This document shows, one piece after another, positions 7,401 through 14,582 of a DNA stretch of 20,504 nt. The position numbers and the translations under genes are program-made. The notes under the pieces are model-generated. The model did not search any database. It had not been told where the DNA came from and worked only from the letters and a program-made list of their open reading frames with translations. The stretch lies in the NCBI GenBank assembly GCA_009774535.1, contig VSNY01000065.1, positions 1 to 20,504 of the forward strand, read 5' to 3'. The stretch comes from Lachnospiraceae bacterium (GTDB lineage Bacteria; Bacillota; Clostridia; Lachnospirales; Lachnospiraceae). Position 1 is the stretch's first letter; the number at the start of each line of letters is the position of its first letter.

Positions 7401-8274
7401 ATCTGAACCGACAGCCGCCTTGCAATCCCAGTGTGCCGCTGCTGTAGCCACTGTAAAGGCTTTAAATATAAATATTGACCTGATTACCAAAGATGCAGAA
7501 AAAGCGCGTCTGGAAGCGGCCAGGGCGCAGGAGGAAGCCGATACGGTAACGGCAAAGATACTGGCAAATGCAGGGGATGATACATTAAGCATGGATGCTC
7601 TGCAGAGCAACAGAAACGCGCTGGCAAGAGACAATGAACGGATTGCAAAACAAATAGGCGGGCTGCAGGCCAGACTTGACAGCATCGCAGAAGCTGCCGG
7701 GCAGTGGAAAGAATACAGGGCTGAATTAGGCGCAGCGGCCAAAAAACAGAATGATTATGAAACGCTTGCAGCAGCTTTCGGAATTGACGGCATCCAGTAT
7801 GTTATTATCCGCAGCATTGTGCCTGAGATAGAGGGCAGGGCAAACGCAATCCTTTCAGCCATGACAGGCGGCAGGATGGCAGTAGATTTCAGAACTGAAA
7901 GGGAAGTTAAGACATCCAAAAAGATTGTCAACAGCCTGGATGTCTGGATAACCAGCTTAAGCGGGGGATGCAGGCCATACAGCAGCCACAGCGGCGGCGA
8001 AAAAGTAAAGATAGCATTGGCGGTAACGCTTGCGCTTGCAGATGTAAAAGCCAGGCGGGCCGGGGTAAGGCTTGGAATGCTTTTTATAGATGAGCCGCCG
8101 TTCCTTGATATGGACGGCACAGACGCATATGCGGACGCACTGATCGGCATGGCAAATCGGAACCCTGAAATGAGAATACTGGCAATCAGCCACGATCCAC
8201 AGCTGAAAGCACGGTTCGACCAGAATATCACAGTAACCGCAGGGGAGAATGGCAGCAGGGTAACGACGGGGTAA
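4453..8274 (+). CDS. Single-chain SbcD-SbcC (Mre11-Rad50) nuclease-ATPase fusion
   Basis: A 1273-residue protein; the start at 4453 has AAGGAGG upstream and an ATGA overlap with the previous gene. Residues 1-300 are an SbcD/Mre11 phosphoesterase with metal ligands D8/H10 (ADLHLG), D53 (AGDLF), N95-H96-D97, H188 and H227/H229 (GHIH), then YSGSPNQLTF. From about residue 420 an SbcC/Rad50 ATPase begins. It has Walker A GPNGVGKS (451-458), a Q-loop region (ALIRQDAYGIF), long coiled coils on both sides of a hook-like turn (C846 and C854), the signature YSSHSGGEK (1176-1184), Walker B MLFIDEP (1209-1215), and an ISHD switch. All catalytic motifs of both enzymes look intact. The pair normally acts as separate chains trimming DNA ends and hairpins; here it probably processes ends for the adjacent annealing protein. 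Confidence 0.93.
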   Translation: MKILHCADLHLGNLDGPVRDGKNARRDDTLRCMKYIAETAEIEKPNVSIIAGDLFNRSRLWSDPALDDINDSLDYFIRPLCKNSEQVVLLFGTLNHDNPRAFENIKRAAADLKNLHVYTAPEVDTLSTGDGEIQILAMPGFDKGRLRVFMPDADAETENQNATTLVNGIITGQAAKLDKEKPSVLVAHYTVAGCEADNGQTFLAGQDVVILPQTIDAIGVTLGCFGHIHKTQRLGCNTPAYYSGSPNQLTFNDEKDEHGFYIHEISITGEVDSRFIHTPERRHQTIRLTQDQISEFIVTGTITGINPLARDAILRVYYDAAPELEKALNRAAMQSYLLDSQVCGAFHVADFIREDQEDALVTDGVATEDTPAAALHRYLMMQKENGADITDADIARLEELAVPIIREADDGRETNRHAGAFTPKRIEVTNYRSYTHAEFDFLEIRMAMVNGPNGVGKSSLFLDAIADCLYETSRDGSKGEWVRDGEKKGSVTFEFEMGGSDYRVARTRNQNGRGTLAFARKNSGTGEWENYGDTTMPLTQAKIAQVVGMDFQTFCSIALIRQDAYGIFLEADSDRRMEVLSSLLNLGIYTRAEGIAKDGMAAQRRTVASLKDRMSVLDEQMSAKEQIQAELKECENKLAIQSEQAKALDGRIKAAEREETLRQELTRQAQEKAREAANLNSQAQEKEDELRRQTAERDDAKRLAGMADTVASAVKAIEQARAELEPLAQDEANLQMLEKRQVNLQTLLKKTQGELEQLHRTKQIQTAALEQKAEIEAAVRELEQVRTDRQSLSPKIAEYDAAVKTIADLKNKASEFVGESRVRIGRLKNQIEGAEKKAQLLTDSGCPIADTASCKFLKDAQEAKSALTRLQKELETVKNADREKYGGMTVQIEDAKKRLDSMGNPKADLDALSEKERRAAPVAALAGKLEAAAATVAQIEKQENDKKTLILETEAEIREITEKLPPLRQSAEKAVQLRSIFKESEPTAALQSQCAAAVATVKALNINIDLITKDAEKARLEAARAQEEADTVTAKILANAGDDTLSMDALQSNRNALARDNERIAKQIGGLQARLDSIAEAAGQWKEYRAELGAAAKKQNDYETLAAAFGIDGIQYVIIRSIVPEIEGRANAILSAMTGGRMAVDFRTEREVKTSKKIVNSLDVWITSLSGGCRPYSSHSGGEKVKIALAVTLALADVKARRAGVRLGMLFIDEPPFLDMDGTDAYADALIGMANRNPEMRILAISHDPQLKARFDQNITVTAGENGSRVTTG

Positions 8275-8288
8275 TTATTTCCAACATG

Positions 8289-8319
8289 TTAGACAACATC
8301 AAATGCCTGAATTGTCTAA
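8289..8319. promoter_or_regulatory. Inverted repeat upstream of the replication initiator gene
   Basis: TTAGACAA (8289-8296) and TTGTCTAA (8312-8319) are perfect inverted arms separated by 15 bases, in the 69 bp gap between the recombination and replication genes. No T-tract follows, so a terminator is unlikely. An operator or RNA stem affecting the downstream ribosome site (AGGAG at 8333) is possible. Confidence 0.4.
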
Positions 8320-8343
8320 AAAACTCGGCATAGGAGAAAGTCG

Positions 8344-9276
8344 ATGAAAAAAGAAAGTTTTGTCCTTTATACAAAAATTAATGAGGTTGTACGTGAACTT
8401 TCGGACGAGCAAAAAGGGCGGCTGTTCCAGGCAATTCTTGATTATGAAGAAACGGGCGAGCCGCCGGAACTTGACCAGCTTCTGCGCCTGGTATTTATTC
8501 CAATAAAGCAGGATCTCGACAGAAACAGCGAGAAATGGGAAGCGCAGACGAAGGCACGCAGTGAAGCCGGGAAGAAAGGCATGGCATCCAGGTACGGGAA
8601 AAAAGATCCTGCGGCAAAGTCTGACAAAGCTGCTGAAACAGGCACAAAAGCGGTATGTAATAGCAAAACCAACGCCGTTAACACTGATATAACAGGGGAT
8701 AACAGAACTAACGCCGTTAACACTGATATAACAGGGGATAACAGACAGCAGCAAAGCATAACAAATATAACTGATAATGTATATGTTAATGAATATGTTA
8801 ATGAGTATGTTAATGAATATGTAAATGATAATACAAATACACCCCCATCATCCCCCGGAACCGGGGGAACTGGTACGGGGGCACAGGCAGGCTCTGGTAC
8901 AGACGAACGGTTCGAAGCTTTCTGGAAAATTTATCCCAAGAAGCAGGGGAAAGGTGCGGCATTAAAAGCCTGGAAGAAAATCAAGCCGGATAAACAGCTT
9001 TACGAAACAATTCTGGCAAGCGTCCAAGACAATGTGAACCGGAACCAGCAGTGGAAAAGGGACAACGGGCAGTATATCCCCAATCCCTCTACATGGCTGA
9101 ATCAGCAGAGGTGGCTGGATGAAATACCAAACCAGCAGACGGGAGGTGTAGCAAATGGCACAGGAAACAGCGGCAGCAGCGTCCGGCAGCGCATCGGAGG
9201 GGCAGATGACTATCATGACTTCCGGCCAAGTACAGGATTTAGAAGCGCAGATAGCATCCCAGACTCTGACGGCTGA
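8344..9276 (+). CDS. Phage replication initiator-like protein (DUF6291 N-terminus)
   Basis: A 310-residue protein with AGGAG 7 bases upstream. Residues 1-90 match the DUF6291 pattern (SFVLYTKINEVVRELSDEQ, then an ERK-rich stretch and SEAGKKGMASRYGKK). Residues 96-188 are a low-complexity linker with two kinds of internal repeats. Residues 190-262 hold the phage replication C-terminal module FWKIYPKKQGKGAALKAWKK and IPNPSTWLNQQRW. Such proteins usually sit just before a helicase loader, as here, and likely bind the origin or recruit the loader. The 3' end overlaps the loader gene by 122 bases. Confidence 0.75.
   Translation: MKKESFVLYTKINEVVRELSDEQKGRLFQAILDYEETGEPPELDQLLRLVFIPIKQDLDRNSEKWEAQTKARSEAGKKGMASRYGKKDPAAKSDKAAETGTKAVCNSKTNAVNTDITGDNRTNAVNTDITGDNRQQQSITNITDNVYVNEYVNEYVNEYVNDNTNTPPSSPGTGGTGTGAQAGSGTDERFEAFWKIYPKKQGKGAALKAWKKIKPDKQLYETILASVQDNVNRNQQWKRDNGQYIPNPSTWLNQQRWLDEIPNQQTGGVANGTGNSGSSVRQRIGGADDYHDFRPSTGFRSADSIPDSDG
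8668..8745 (+). repeat. Tandem 39 bp repeat, two copies
   Basis: Copies at 8668-8706 and 8707-8745 differ by a single base (ACC versus ACT at the third position). Each encodes TNAVNTDITGDNR and contains the palindrome GTTAAC. It lies inside the linker of the initiator-like gene. Confidence 0.9.
8782..8829 (+). repeat. Four tandem 12 bp AT-rich repeats
   Basis: TATGTTAATGAA occurs four times in a row (the last copy is TATGTAAATGAT), encoding YVNE repeats. The block is strongly AT-rich and lies 36 bp after the 39 bp repeats. Together these resemble iterons plus an unwinding region, as in the lambda O gene. Origin function is inference. Confidence 0.85.
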
Positions 9277-10300
9277 ACAGGCATCACGGTATTTTCAGAC
9301 CGGAAGCTATGGCAGTGTTCTTGGAATCAGGGTGCATAATTACGCCACGACAGACCAGATACGCCAGCTGTCGCACAAGAGCCGCAGGGCAGTGAAAGGG
9401 CTTAATCCATGGGCGGCAGAGGATGCCGGGGCTGATTATTACAGCATGCCAGAAAAGGCAGAGCCGCTGCAGATACCGGAACCGGCTGTTTGCGAATTCT
9501 GCGGGAAAAAGCTGGAATATATAGCGATCCTGAACCATGTGAACCGGATTTATGAGTGGGAAGTTGAGAGATGGTCAGGCATTCCGCTGAGATGCGGCTG
9601 CAGAAAGGCAAAAGAGAAGCAGGCTGCGCTGGATGCGGAGGAAAAGCGGCTGGAAGCAGAGGAAAAGCAGCGGCGCGAAGACGAAGCGAAAAAAGCAAGG
9701 GTGGAAAAGCAGATGGCGCACAGCGGCATGAAAGCACGGTTCCTTTCACGGACATTCGCAAACTTCTGTACAGATACTCCGGAACGCAGCAGGGCATGCC
9801 GGATCTCGAAAGAATACGCAGATAATTTTACGGCTCACAGCGCAAACGGAGACGGCCTGTACATTGAGGGGACGTTTGGAACGGGCAAGACGCACCTTGC
9901 CGCAGCGATAGCCATTCAGTTGATGGAGCAGGGACGGAATGTGATATTCAGAACAGCGGATGACCTCCTTCGGGATATCAAAGCGACATTTGATGAAAAT
10001 GGGCGTGAGGAGCAAAAAGTCCTGGCACGCTTAAAAGAATGCGACCTGCTGGTTATTGATGACATTGGCAAGGAAATGGCCACAGACTGGTCAACAGCGC
10101 AGCTGTATGCAGTCATCAACGACAGGTATGAATGCCAGAAACCTGTAATCATCACGACAAATTTTAACGAAGATGACCTGATTGCAGTCGAATCACCAAG
10201 AGGTGTCGGGGAGCATCGCATCCGGGCAATTCTGAGCAGGCTTCATGAAATGTGTATGCTGCTCACAATGAACTGGCAGGATTGGAGGGGGACGAGGTGA
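9155..10300 (+). CDS. DnaC/IstB-like AAA+ helicase loader
   Basis: A 381-residue protein. The N-terminus has a cysteine cluster (C113, C116 and later CGC) and a charged helical stretch (EAEEKQRREDEAKKARVEK). The AAA+ core has Walker A GTFGTGKT (239-246), Walker B LLVIDDIG (298-305), a sensor 1-like IITTNFNEDDL and the arginine-containing ILSRLHEMC. This matches DnaC-type loaders that place the replicative helicase on the origin. The start at 9155 has GGAGGTG 6 bases upstream; ATG 9206 or 9215 behind GGAGGGG are alternatives that would shrink the overlap with the initiator gene. It precedes RecU with a GTGA overlap. Confidence 0.88.
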   Translation: MAQETAAAASGSASEGQMTIMTSGQVQDLEAQIASQTLTAEQASRYFQTGSYGSVLGIRVHNYATTDQIRQLSHKSRRAVKGLNPWAAEDAGADYYSMPEKAEPLQIPEPAVCEFCGKKLEYIAILNHVNRIYEWEVERWSGIPLRCGCRKAKEKQAALDAEEKRLEAEEKQRREDEAKKARVEKQMAHSGMKARFLSRTFANFCTDTPERSRACRISKEYADNFTAHSANGDGLYIEGTFGTGKTHLAAAIAIQLMEQGRNVIFRTADDLLRDIKATFDENGREEQKVLARLKECDLLVIDDIGKEMATDWSTAQLYAVINDRYECQKPVIITTNFNEDDLIAVESPRGVGEHRIRAILSRLHEMCMLLTMNWQDWRGTR

Positions 10301-10866
10301 CAAATACATATGGCAACCGTGGAATGAGTTTTGAGAGCCTGATTGAGTATGCGAACCGCCAGTACAGGCAGGACGGCATAGCAGTTATTGAAAAGCAGCA
10401 TACGCTCTGCAAACCGCTTCGCAACGGTACAGGACGCATCGTAAGCGCAAAGTACGAAGAAAAAGCAACCGTGGACTTTATGGGGAGGTATGGGGAAAGG
10501 CCGATAGCCTTTGAAGCAAAACACTGCTCTGCAGATAAAATAGATTTAAAGCGTGTAGCACAGCACCAGTGCAGATTTTTACAGGAATGGACAGCGGAGC
10601 CGGCGGCGATAGGATTTGTCATAATCAGTTTCCGGCTCAGTACATTTTACCTGGTCCCTTGGGATTATTGGCAGGCCGCACTGGATGCGAGAGAGAAACG
10701 CACAGGCAGCACAGTAATACTGGAACCGGTAAAAACGGAATGGCAGACAACTAGAAAAGCAAGCATTCGCATGGACGAACTGCCAGCAGAGTGGGAAATA
10801 AAGCTGGGCGGGCGAATAGCCATTGATTATCTTGCTGCAGTCAGAAAGCTGTGGAAACTGGAGTGA
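10297..10866 (+). CDS. recU: RecU Holliday junction resolvase
   Basis: A 189-residue protein starting at GTG 10297, which overlaps the loader stop (GTGA) and has GGAGGGGG just upstream. RecU hallmarks are in order: GNRGMSFE (6-13), KATVDFMG with catalytic D60, PIAFEAK with E73 and K75, and a QHQCRFL helix (89-95), then FYLVPWDYW. The enzyme cuts four-way junctions formed in recombination and replication. A complete catalytic set is present and length is normal. A phage copy here fits the recombination-dependent replication suggested by the SbcD-SbcC and annealase genes. Confidence 0.92.
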   Translation: MTNTYGNRGMSFESLIEYANRQYRQDGIAVIEKQHTLCKPLRNGTGRIVSAKYEEKATVDFMGRYGERPIAFEAKHCSADKIDLKRVAQHQCRFLQEWTAEPAAIGFVIISFRLSTFYLVPWDYWQAALDAREKRTGSTVILEPVKTEWQTTRKASIRMDELPAEWEIKLGGRIAIDYLAAVRKLWKLE

Positions 10867-10900
10867 ATGCCTGAACAGAAAAAGAAAGAATGGATAAAAA

Positions 10901-11707
10901 ATGAAAGCTGTTTTGAAATATCCAGGAAGCAAATGGTCCCTGGCTAAATGGATTATCAGCCATTTCCCGGAACACCACAGCTATTTAGAACCTTTTTTCG
11001 GAAGCGGCGCAGTCCTGTTCAATAAACCACGCAGCAATATCGAGACGGTCAATGATCTGGACGGGAACGTGGTAAACCTGTTTGAGTGGATCAAAAAAGA
11101 CCCGGAACGGCTGGCGCATGAAATCTATTACACACCATATGCAAGACAGGTATACGAAGATGCATTTGCAGCGGTACCAGAGGACGGATTGGGGAAAGCT
11201 GTAAACTTTTATCTCCGGTTAAATATGGGGCATGGCTTTCGTACGAACGGGGAAAAAGTTGGCTGGAAAAATGATGTACAGGGCAGGGAAAAGGCGTATG
11301 CAGCACAGGACTGGATTCATTTGCCAGAGAAAATCTTGCAGGCTGCGGAACGGCTCCGGGGCGTACAGATTGAAAACAGGCCCGCGCTGGATGTGATACA
11401 GCGGTTCAATTACAAAAACGTGCTGATATACTGTGACCCGCCGTACATGCTGGAAACAAGGCACGGAAAACAGTATCTTTGCGAAATGGATAACAAAGCG
11501 CATATGGAACTTTTGGAAATGCTGCTGCAGCACAGGGGAAGCGTTCTGATTAGCGGTTACGACACAGAATTATACAGGGATATGCTCGCAGGGTGGCGGC
11601 GGTATGAGGCAGCAGCATATTCTCAGGCTGGAACAAAGAAAAAAGAGGTACTGTGGGCAAACTGCGGAGCTGAATGCAGGCAGCTGACGTTTGAGGATAT
11701 GGAATGA
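10901..11707 (+). CDS. Dam-type (D12 class) DNA adenine N6-methyltransferase
   Basis: A 268-residue protein with the D12-class motifs: KYPGSKWSLA (6-15), the AdoMet-binding YLEPFFGSGAVLFNK (28-42), and the catalytic DPPY (179-182). It methylates adenine N6 in a short target that cannot be read from sequence. No partner restriction enzyme is nearby, so it is an orphan methylase, likely for anti-restriction or regulation. The ribosome site is weak (AAAGAATGG), unlike most neighbours. Length is normal for the family. Confidence 0.92.
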   Translation: MKAVLKYPGSKWSLAKWIISHFPEHHSYLEPFFGSGAVLFNKPRSNIETVNDLDGNVVNLFEWIKKDPERLAHEIYYTPYARQVYEDAFAAVPEDGLGKAVNFYLRLNMGHGFRTNGEKVGWKNDVQGREKAYAAQDWIHLPEKILQAAERLRGVQIENRPALDVIQRFNYKNVLIYCDPPYMLETRHGKQYLCEMDNKAHMELLEMLLQHRGSVLISGYDTELYRDMLAGWRRYEAAAYSQAGTKKKEVLWANCGAECRQLTFEDME

Positions 11708-11733
11708 AAAGGCCGGGACAGGAGGAATGCATT

Positions 11734-11943
11734 ATGCGGACACGGAAACAGCAGATACGGACGCTGGCGGATAACCAGATCAGGATGATGACAGAAACCA
11801 AAAACAGCCGGGACAGGGACTATCAGCTGATGCTCTGGGGAGGATTCCTGACAGGGCTGCGCCTTACAAATGCAATCACTTACCAGGAATATGATGCTTA
11901 TTACAAAGAACTGCAGTTCCTGGCAGAAAAGCTGAGGGCATAA
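11734..11943 (+). CDS. Small phage protein, 69 residues, unknown function
   Basis: The start at 11734 is chosen because AGGAGG lies 8 bases upstream; ATG 11704, overlapping the methylase stop, is the alternative. The protein is largely helical and basic at the N-terminus (MRTRKQQIRTLADNQIRMM), with an aromatic C-terminus (YQEYDAYYKELQFLAEKLRA). No domain is recognised. It lies between the two methylase genes in the same operon. Confidence 0.6.
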   Translation: MRTRKQQIRTLADNQIRMMTETKNSRDRDYQLMLWGGFLTGLRLTNAITYQEYDAYYKELQFLAEKLRA

Positions 11944-11961
11944 AACCAGGGAGAGAACAGA

Positions 11962-14568
11962 ATGGAGATTACATTAGGATCATTGTTTGACGGCGCCGGG
12001 GGATTCCCTTTAGCTGGAACGATGGCTGGCATCACGCCAAAGTGGGCTTCGGAAATTGAACCGTTTCCAATCAGGGTAACAACAAAGCGCTTCCCGGATA
12101 TGAAACACATTGGAAATATAACCGAGGTGGATGGTGGTGAGATCGATCCGGTAGATATTATAACATTCGGGAGCCCGTGTCAGGATTTAAGTGTTGCAGG
12201 AAGCAGAAAGGGACTGGCTGGAGAACGGTCAGGGCTGTTTCTTGAAGCAGTACGGGTTATCAGGGAAATGAGGGAAAAGACAAATGGACAAAAACCGGAA
12301 TTTATCGTCTGGGAAAACGTGCCTGGAGCGTTCAGCAGCAACGGCGGCGAAGATTTCAGGACCGTCCTCGAAGAAATCGCAAAAATCAAAGACCCAGGAG
12401 TTTGCATTCCTGGACCTGACAGCGGTAAATGGACAAATGCGGGAGAGATCGTGGGTGACGGGTATTCCATCGCATACAGGGTATACGATTCGCAGTTTTG
12501 GGGTCTCGCCCAGCGAAGAAAGAGAATCTACCTTGTCGCAGATTTTAGTGCCGGACGCGCCGGAAAAATACAATTTGAGTGCGACCGCCTGTTCCGGGAT
12601 ACTTCGCAGGGCGCAGGAGCGGGGGAAGAAACTTCCGAAGCTGCTGGAGGATACCTTGAGGAATCAGGCAGAATAACATGTCTAAACGATCAGGGTGGCA
12701 GCAGGATGGATGTGACTGCGGGGATAAGCGCAGCGCTTCGCTCGGAGATGCATGGACACCCGCCAGTCGTGGCGGCATTCAGCGGAAATCAAGGAGGAAA
12801 GGCAGGGGGAATCGGATATAGCGAAACAAAGGCGCCAACACTGAAAGCAGAAGCTGGCGGGAATATGGTGCCGCATGTTATGGCTCTTCACCTCACGCAA
12901 GACCCAATAGTTTATGAGGACATGTCACCATGCATATCAACCGGAAATCCCAGGAGCGGCCAGGCCACTGTAGGAGTGTTAGAGCCGAAACCGACAGCCT
13001 ACGGATTGTCCAGCAAAGCAAGCAATGCCTGGAAAAGCAATAATCCGAACAGCGGATGTTATGAAGCAGAAACGGCCAGGACGCTTGACTCACGCGGGGG
13101 TGATGCAACTTGCAATCAGGGCGGCATGCTGATAATCAGTCCTGCAGCGGTTTTTGAGACACCCCGGCAAGATCCAGTTTACGCTATCGGGCGTGACAAT
13201 GTGACAGTATGGGAAGAAAAGGCACAGACACTGACACGGTCGGACATGCCTGGAACGGTGGCGCAGCCATATACTGTAGGCAATGGACAGGTTCATGACC
13301 TGACACTTGATGAAAAAGCCCGGACACTGAACTGCATGCATGACGCACAGGCAGTGATTCTTCCGCAGGCAGTCGATGAGAGCCATGCAGATGATGTTGT
13401 AAGAATTTCAGATACAGTTAACTGCATACAGGCGAGAGATTATAAAGGCGGGAACTGTGTGCTTGCAGAAATGCCGGAAGAAAAATATCCGTATATAGTG
13501 CGGCGGCTTATGCCGCTGGAATGCAGCAGATTACAGGGCTACCCCGATTATTGGGCGGACGGCCTGGAAACAGAAGAACCATCAGAAAAAGAAATTGACT
13601 GGTGGATGGAGGTGTTTGAGTCGCACCGGATAGCAGTTAAGCCTGATACTAAGCCCAAAACAAGGAACCAGATACGGAAATGGCTGCAGCACCCGCATAG
13701 CGATAGTGCAGAATATAAAATGTGGGGAAATTCTCTCGCAATACCGAACGCTTATCATGTTCTTAAAGGGATAGCAGAGGAACTGCAGACCGGACAGGAA
13801 CAAAGAACAATGTATATAGCAAGCTGGAGCGGTGGAAAAGATAGCACGGCAAGCATTATACTGGCGCATGAACACGGAGAGCCGCTTGACCTGATTATTT
13901 TTTCAGAGGTTATGTTTGACAAGGAAATCAGCGGCGAATTGCCAGAACACATTGATTTTGTGAAAAATAAAGCCATTCCTCTTTTTGGGAAATGGGGATA
14001 TAAGGTCAAAATACTTCATTCAGAGAAAAACTATATAGATATTTTTATGCGGAAGCCAACAAGAGGTAAATATTTTGGAACCGGATTAAGGGCGGGCTTT
14101 CCGATGGCAGGGAAGTGTACGGTAAACCGTGAAGCAAAAATAAAACCGATAAATGATTTTCTAAAGCAAATATGTCAATACAAGATTACACAATATATAG
14201 GAATCGCCATAGATGAGCCTAAACGGCTGGAGCGATTGGATGGAGTCAAAACATCGCTTCTTGAAAAATATGGCTATACAGAACAAATGGCTTACGATCT
14301 ATGTGTGAAATATGAATTGCTTTCTCCAGTATATAACTTTACTAAAAGGGGAGGATGCTGGTTCTGCCCGAATGCCAGAAAAAAAGAACTGAGACATTTA
14401 AGGGACTGCCATCCAGAACTGTGGCAGAGGTTAATGGATTTAGAAGATGAACCAAATTTAATAGGGCATATTTGGAATACGCTGGAGAAAAAGTCTATTC
14501 ATATGATCGAGCGGCAATATAAACAGGAAGATGCGCAGATGACAATATGGGATTTTATAAAAGAATGA
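11962..14568 (+). CDS. Cytosine-5 DNA methyltransferase fused to PP-loop/PAPS-reductase-like domain
   Basis: A single 868-residue reading frame with AGGGAGAG before the ATG. C5-methyltransferase motifs: FDGAGG (9-14), catalytic PCQ (72-74), ENV (118-120), QRRKR (184-188), motif IX RRLMPLECSRLQGYP (514-528) and motif X WGNSLAIPNAY (588-598). About 318 residues of target-recognition region lie between motifs VIII and IX, with repeated A-x-TL modules. From residue 617 a PP-loop ATPase domain begins (SGGKDS, 623-628). It has later KCT and GGCWFCP cysteines and 'PELWQRLMDLE', as in phage PAPS-reductase-like proteins. These are usually separate genes. The PP-loop domain could adenylate a substrate or transfer sulphur; this is not shown. 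The C-terminus is QMTIWDFIKE. Confidence 0.9.
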   Translation: MEITLGSLFDGAGGFPLAGTMAGITPKWASEIEPFPIRVTTKRFPDMKHIGNITEVDGGEIDPVDIITFGSPCQDLSVAGSRKGLAGERSGLFLEAVRVIREMREKTNGQKPEFIVWENVPGAFSSNGGEDFRTVLEEIAKIKDPGVCIPGPDSGKWTNAGEIVGDGYSIAYRVYDSQFWGLAQRRKRIYLVADFSAGRAGKIQFECDRLFRDTSQGAGAGEETSEAAGGYLEESGRITCLNDQGGSRMDVTAGISAALRSEMHGHPPVVAAFSGNQGGKAGGIGYSETKAPTLKAEAGGNMVPHVMALHLTQDPIVYEDMSPCISTGNPRSGQATVGVLEPKPTAYGLSSKASNAWKSNNPNSGCYEAETARTLDSRGGDATCNQGGMLIISPAAVFETPRQDPVYAIGRDNVTVWEEKAQTLTRSDMPGTVAQPYTVGNGQVHDLTLDEKARTLNCMHDAQAVILPQAVDESHADDVVRISDTVNCIQARDYKGGNCVLAEMPEEKYPYIVRRLMPLECSRLQGYPDYWADGLETEEPSEKEIDWWMEVFESHRIAVKPDTKPKTRNQIRKWLQHPHSDSAEYKMWGNSLAIPNAYHVLKGIAEELQTGQEQRTMYIASWSGGKDSTASIILAHEHGEPLDLIIFSEVMFDKEISGELPEHIDFVKNKAIPLFGKWGYKVKILHSEKNYIDIFMRKPTRGKYFGTGLRAGFPMAGKCTVNREAKIKPINDFLKQICQYKITQYIGIAIDEPKRLERLDGVKTSLLEKYGYTEQMAYDLCVKYELLSPVYNFTKRGGCWFCPNARKKELRHLRDCHPELWQRLMDLEDEPNLIGHIWNTLEKKSIHMIERQYKQEDAQMTIWDFIKE

Positions 14569-14582
14569 CAGGAGGATTTGAT

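Noticed and set aside
8782..8829. Short tandem repeats as a CRISPR array
   Set aside because: The repeats are contiguous 12 bp units with no spacers and are translated inside a gene.
10867..10947. 26-codon reading frame starting right after the RecU stop and overlapping the Dam start
   Set aside because: It could couple translation to the weakly initiated methylase gene, but it is too short and lacks any other support.
12284..12676. 130-codon plus-strand frame inside the methyltransferase gene
   Set aside because: It overlaps conserved methylase motifs in another frame and shows no recognised domain or ribosome site.
13810..14568. PP-loop domain as a separate gene starting at ATG 13810
   Set aside because: No stop separates it from the methylase and only a weak AGGA lies upstream; internal initiation remains possible but is not supported.
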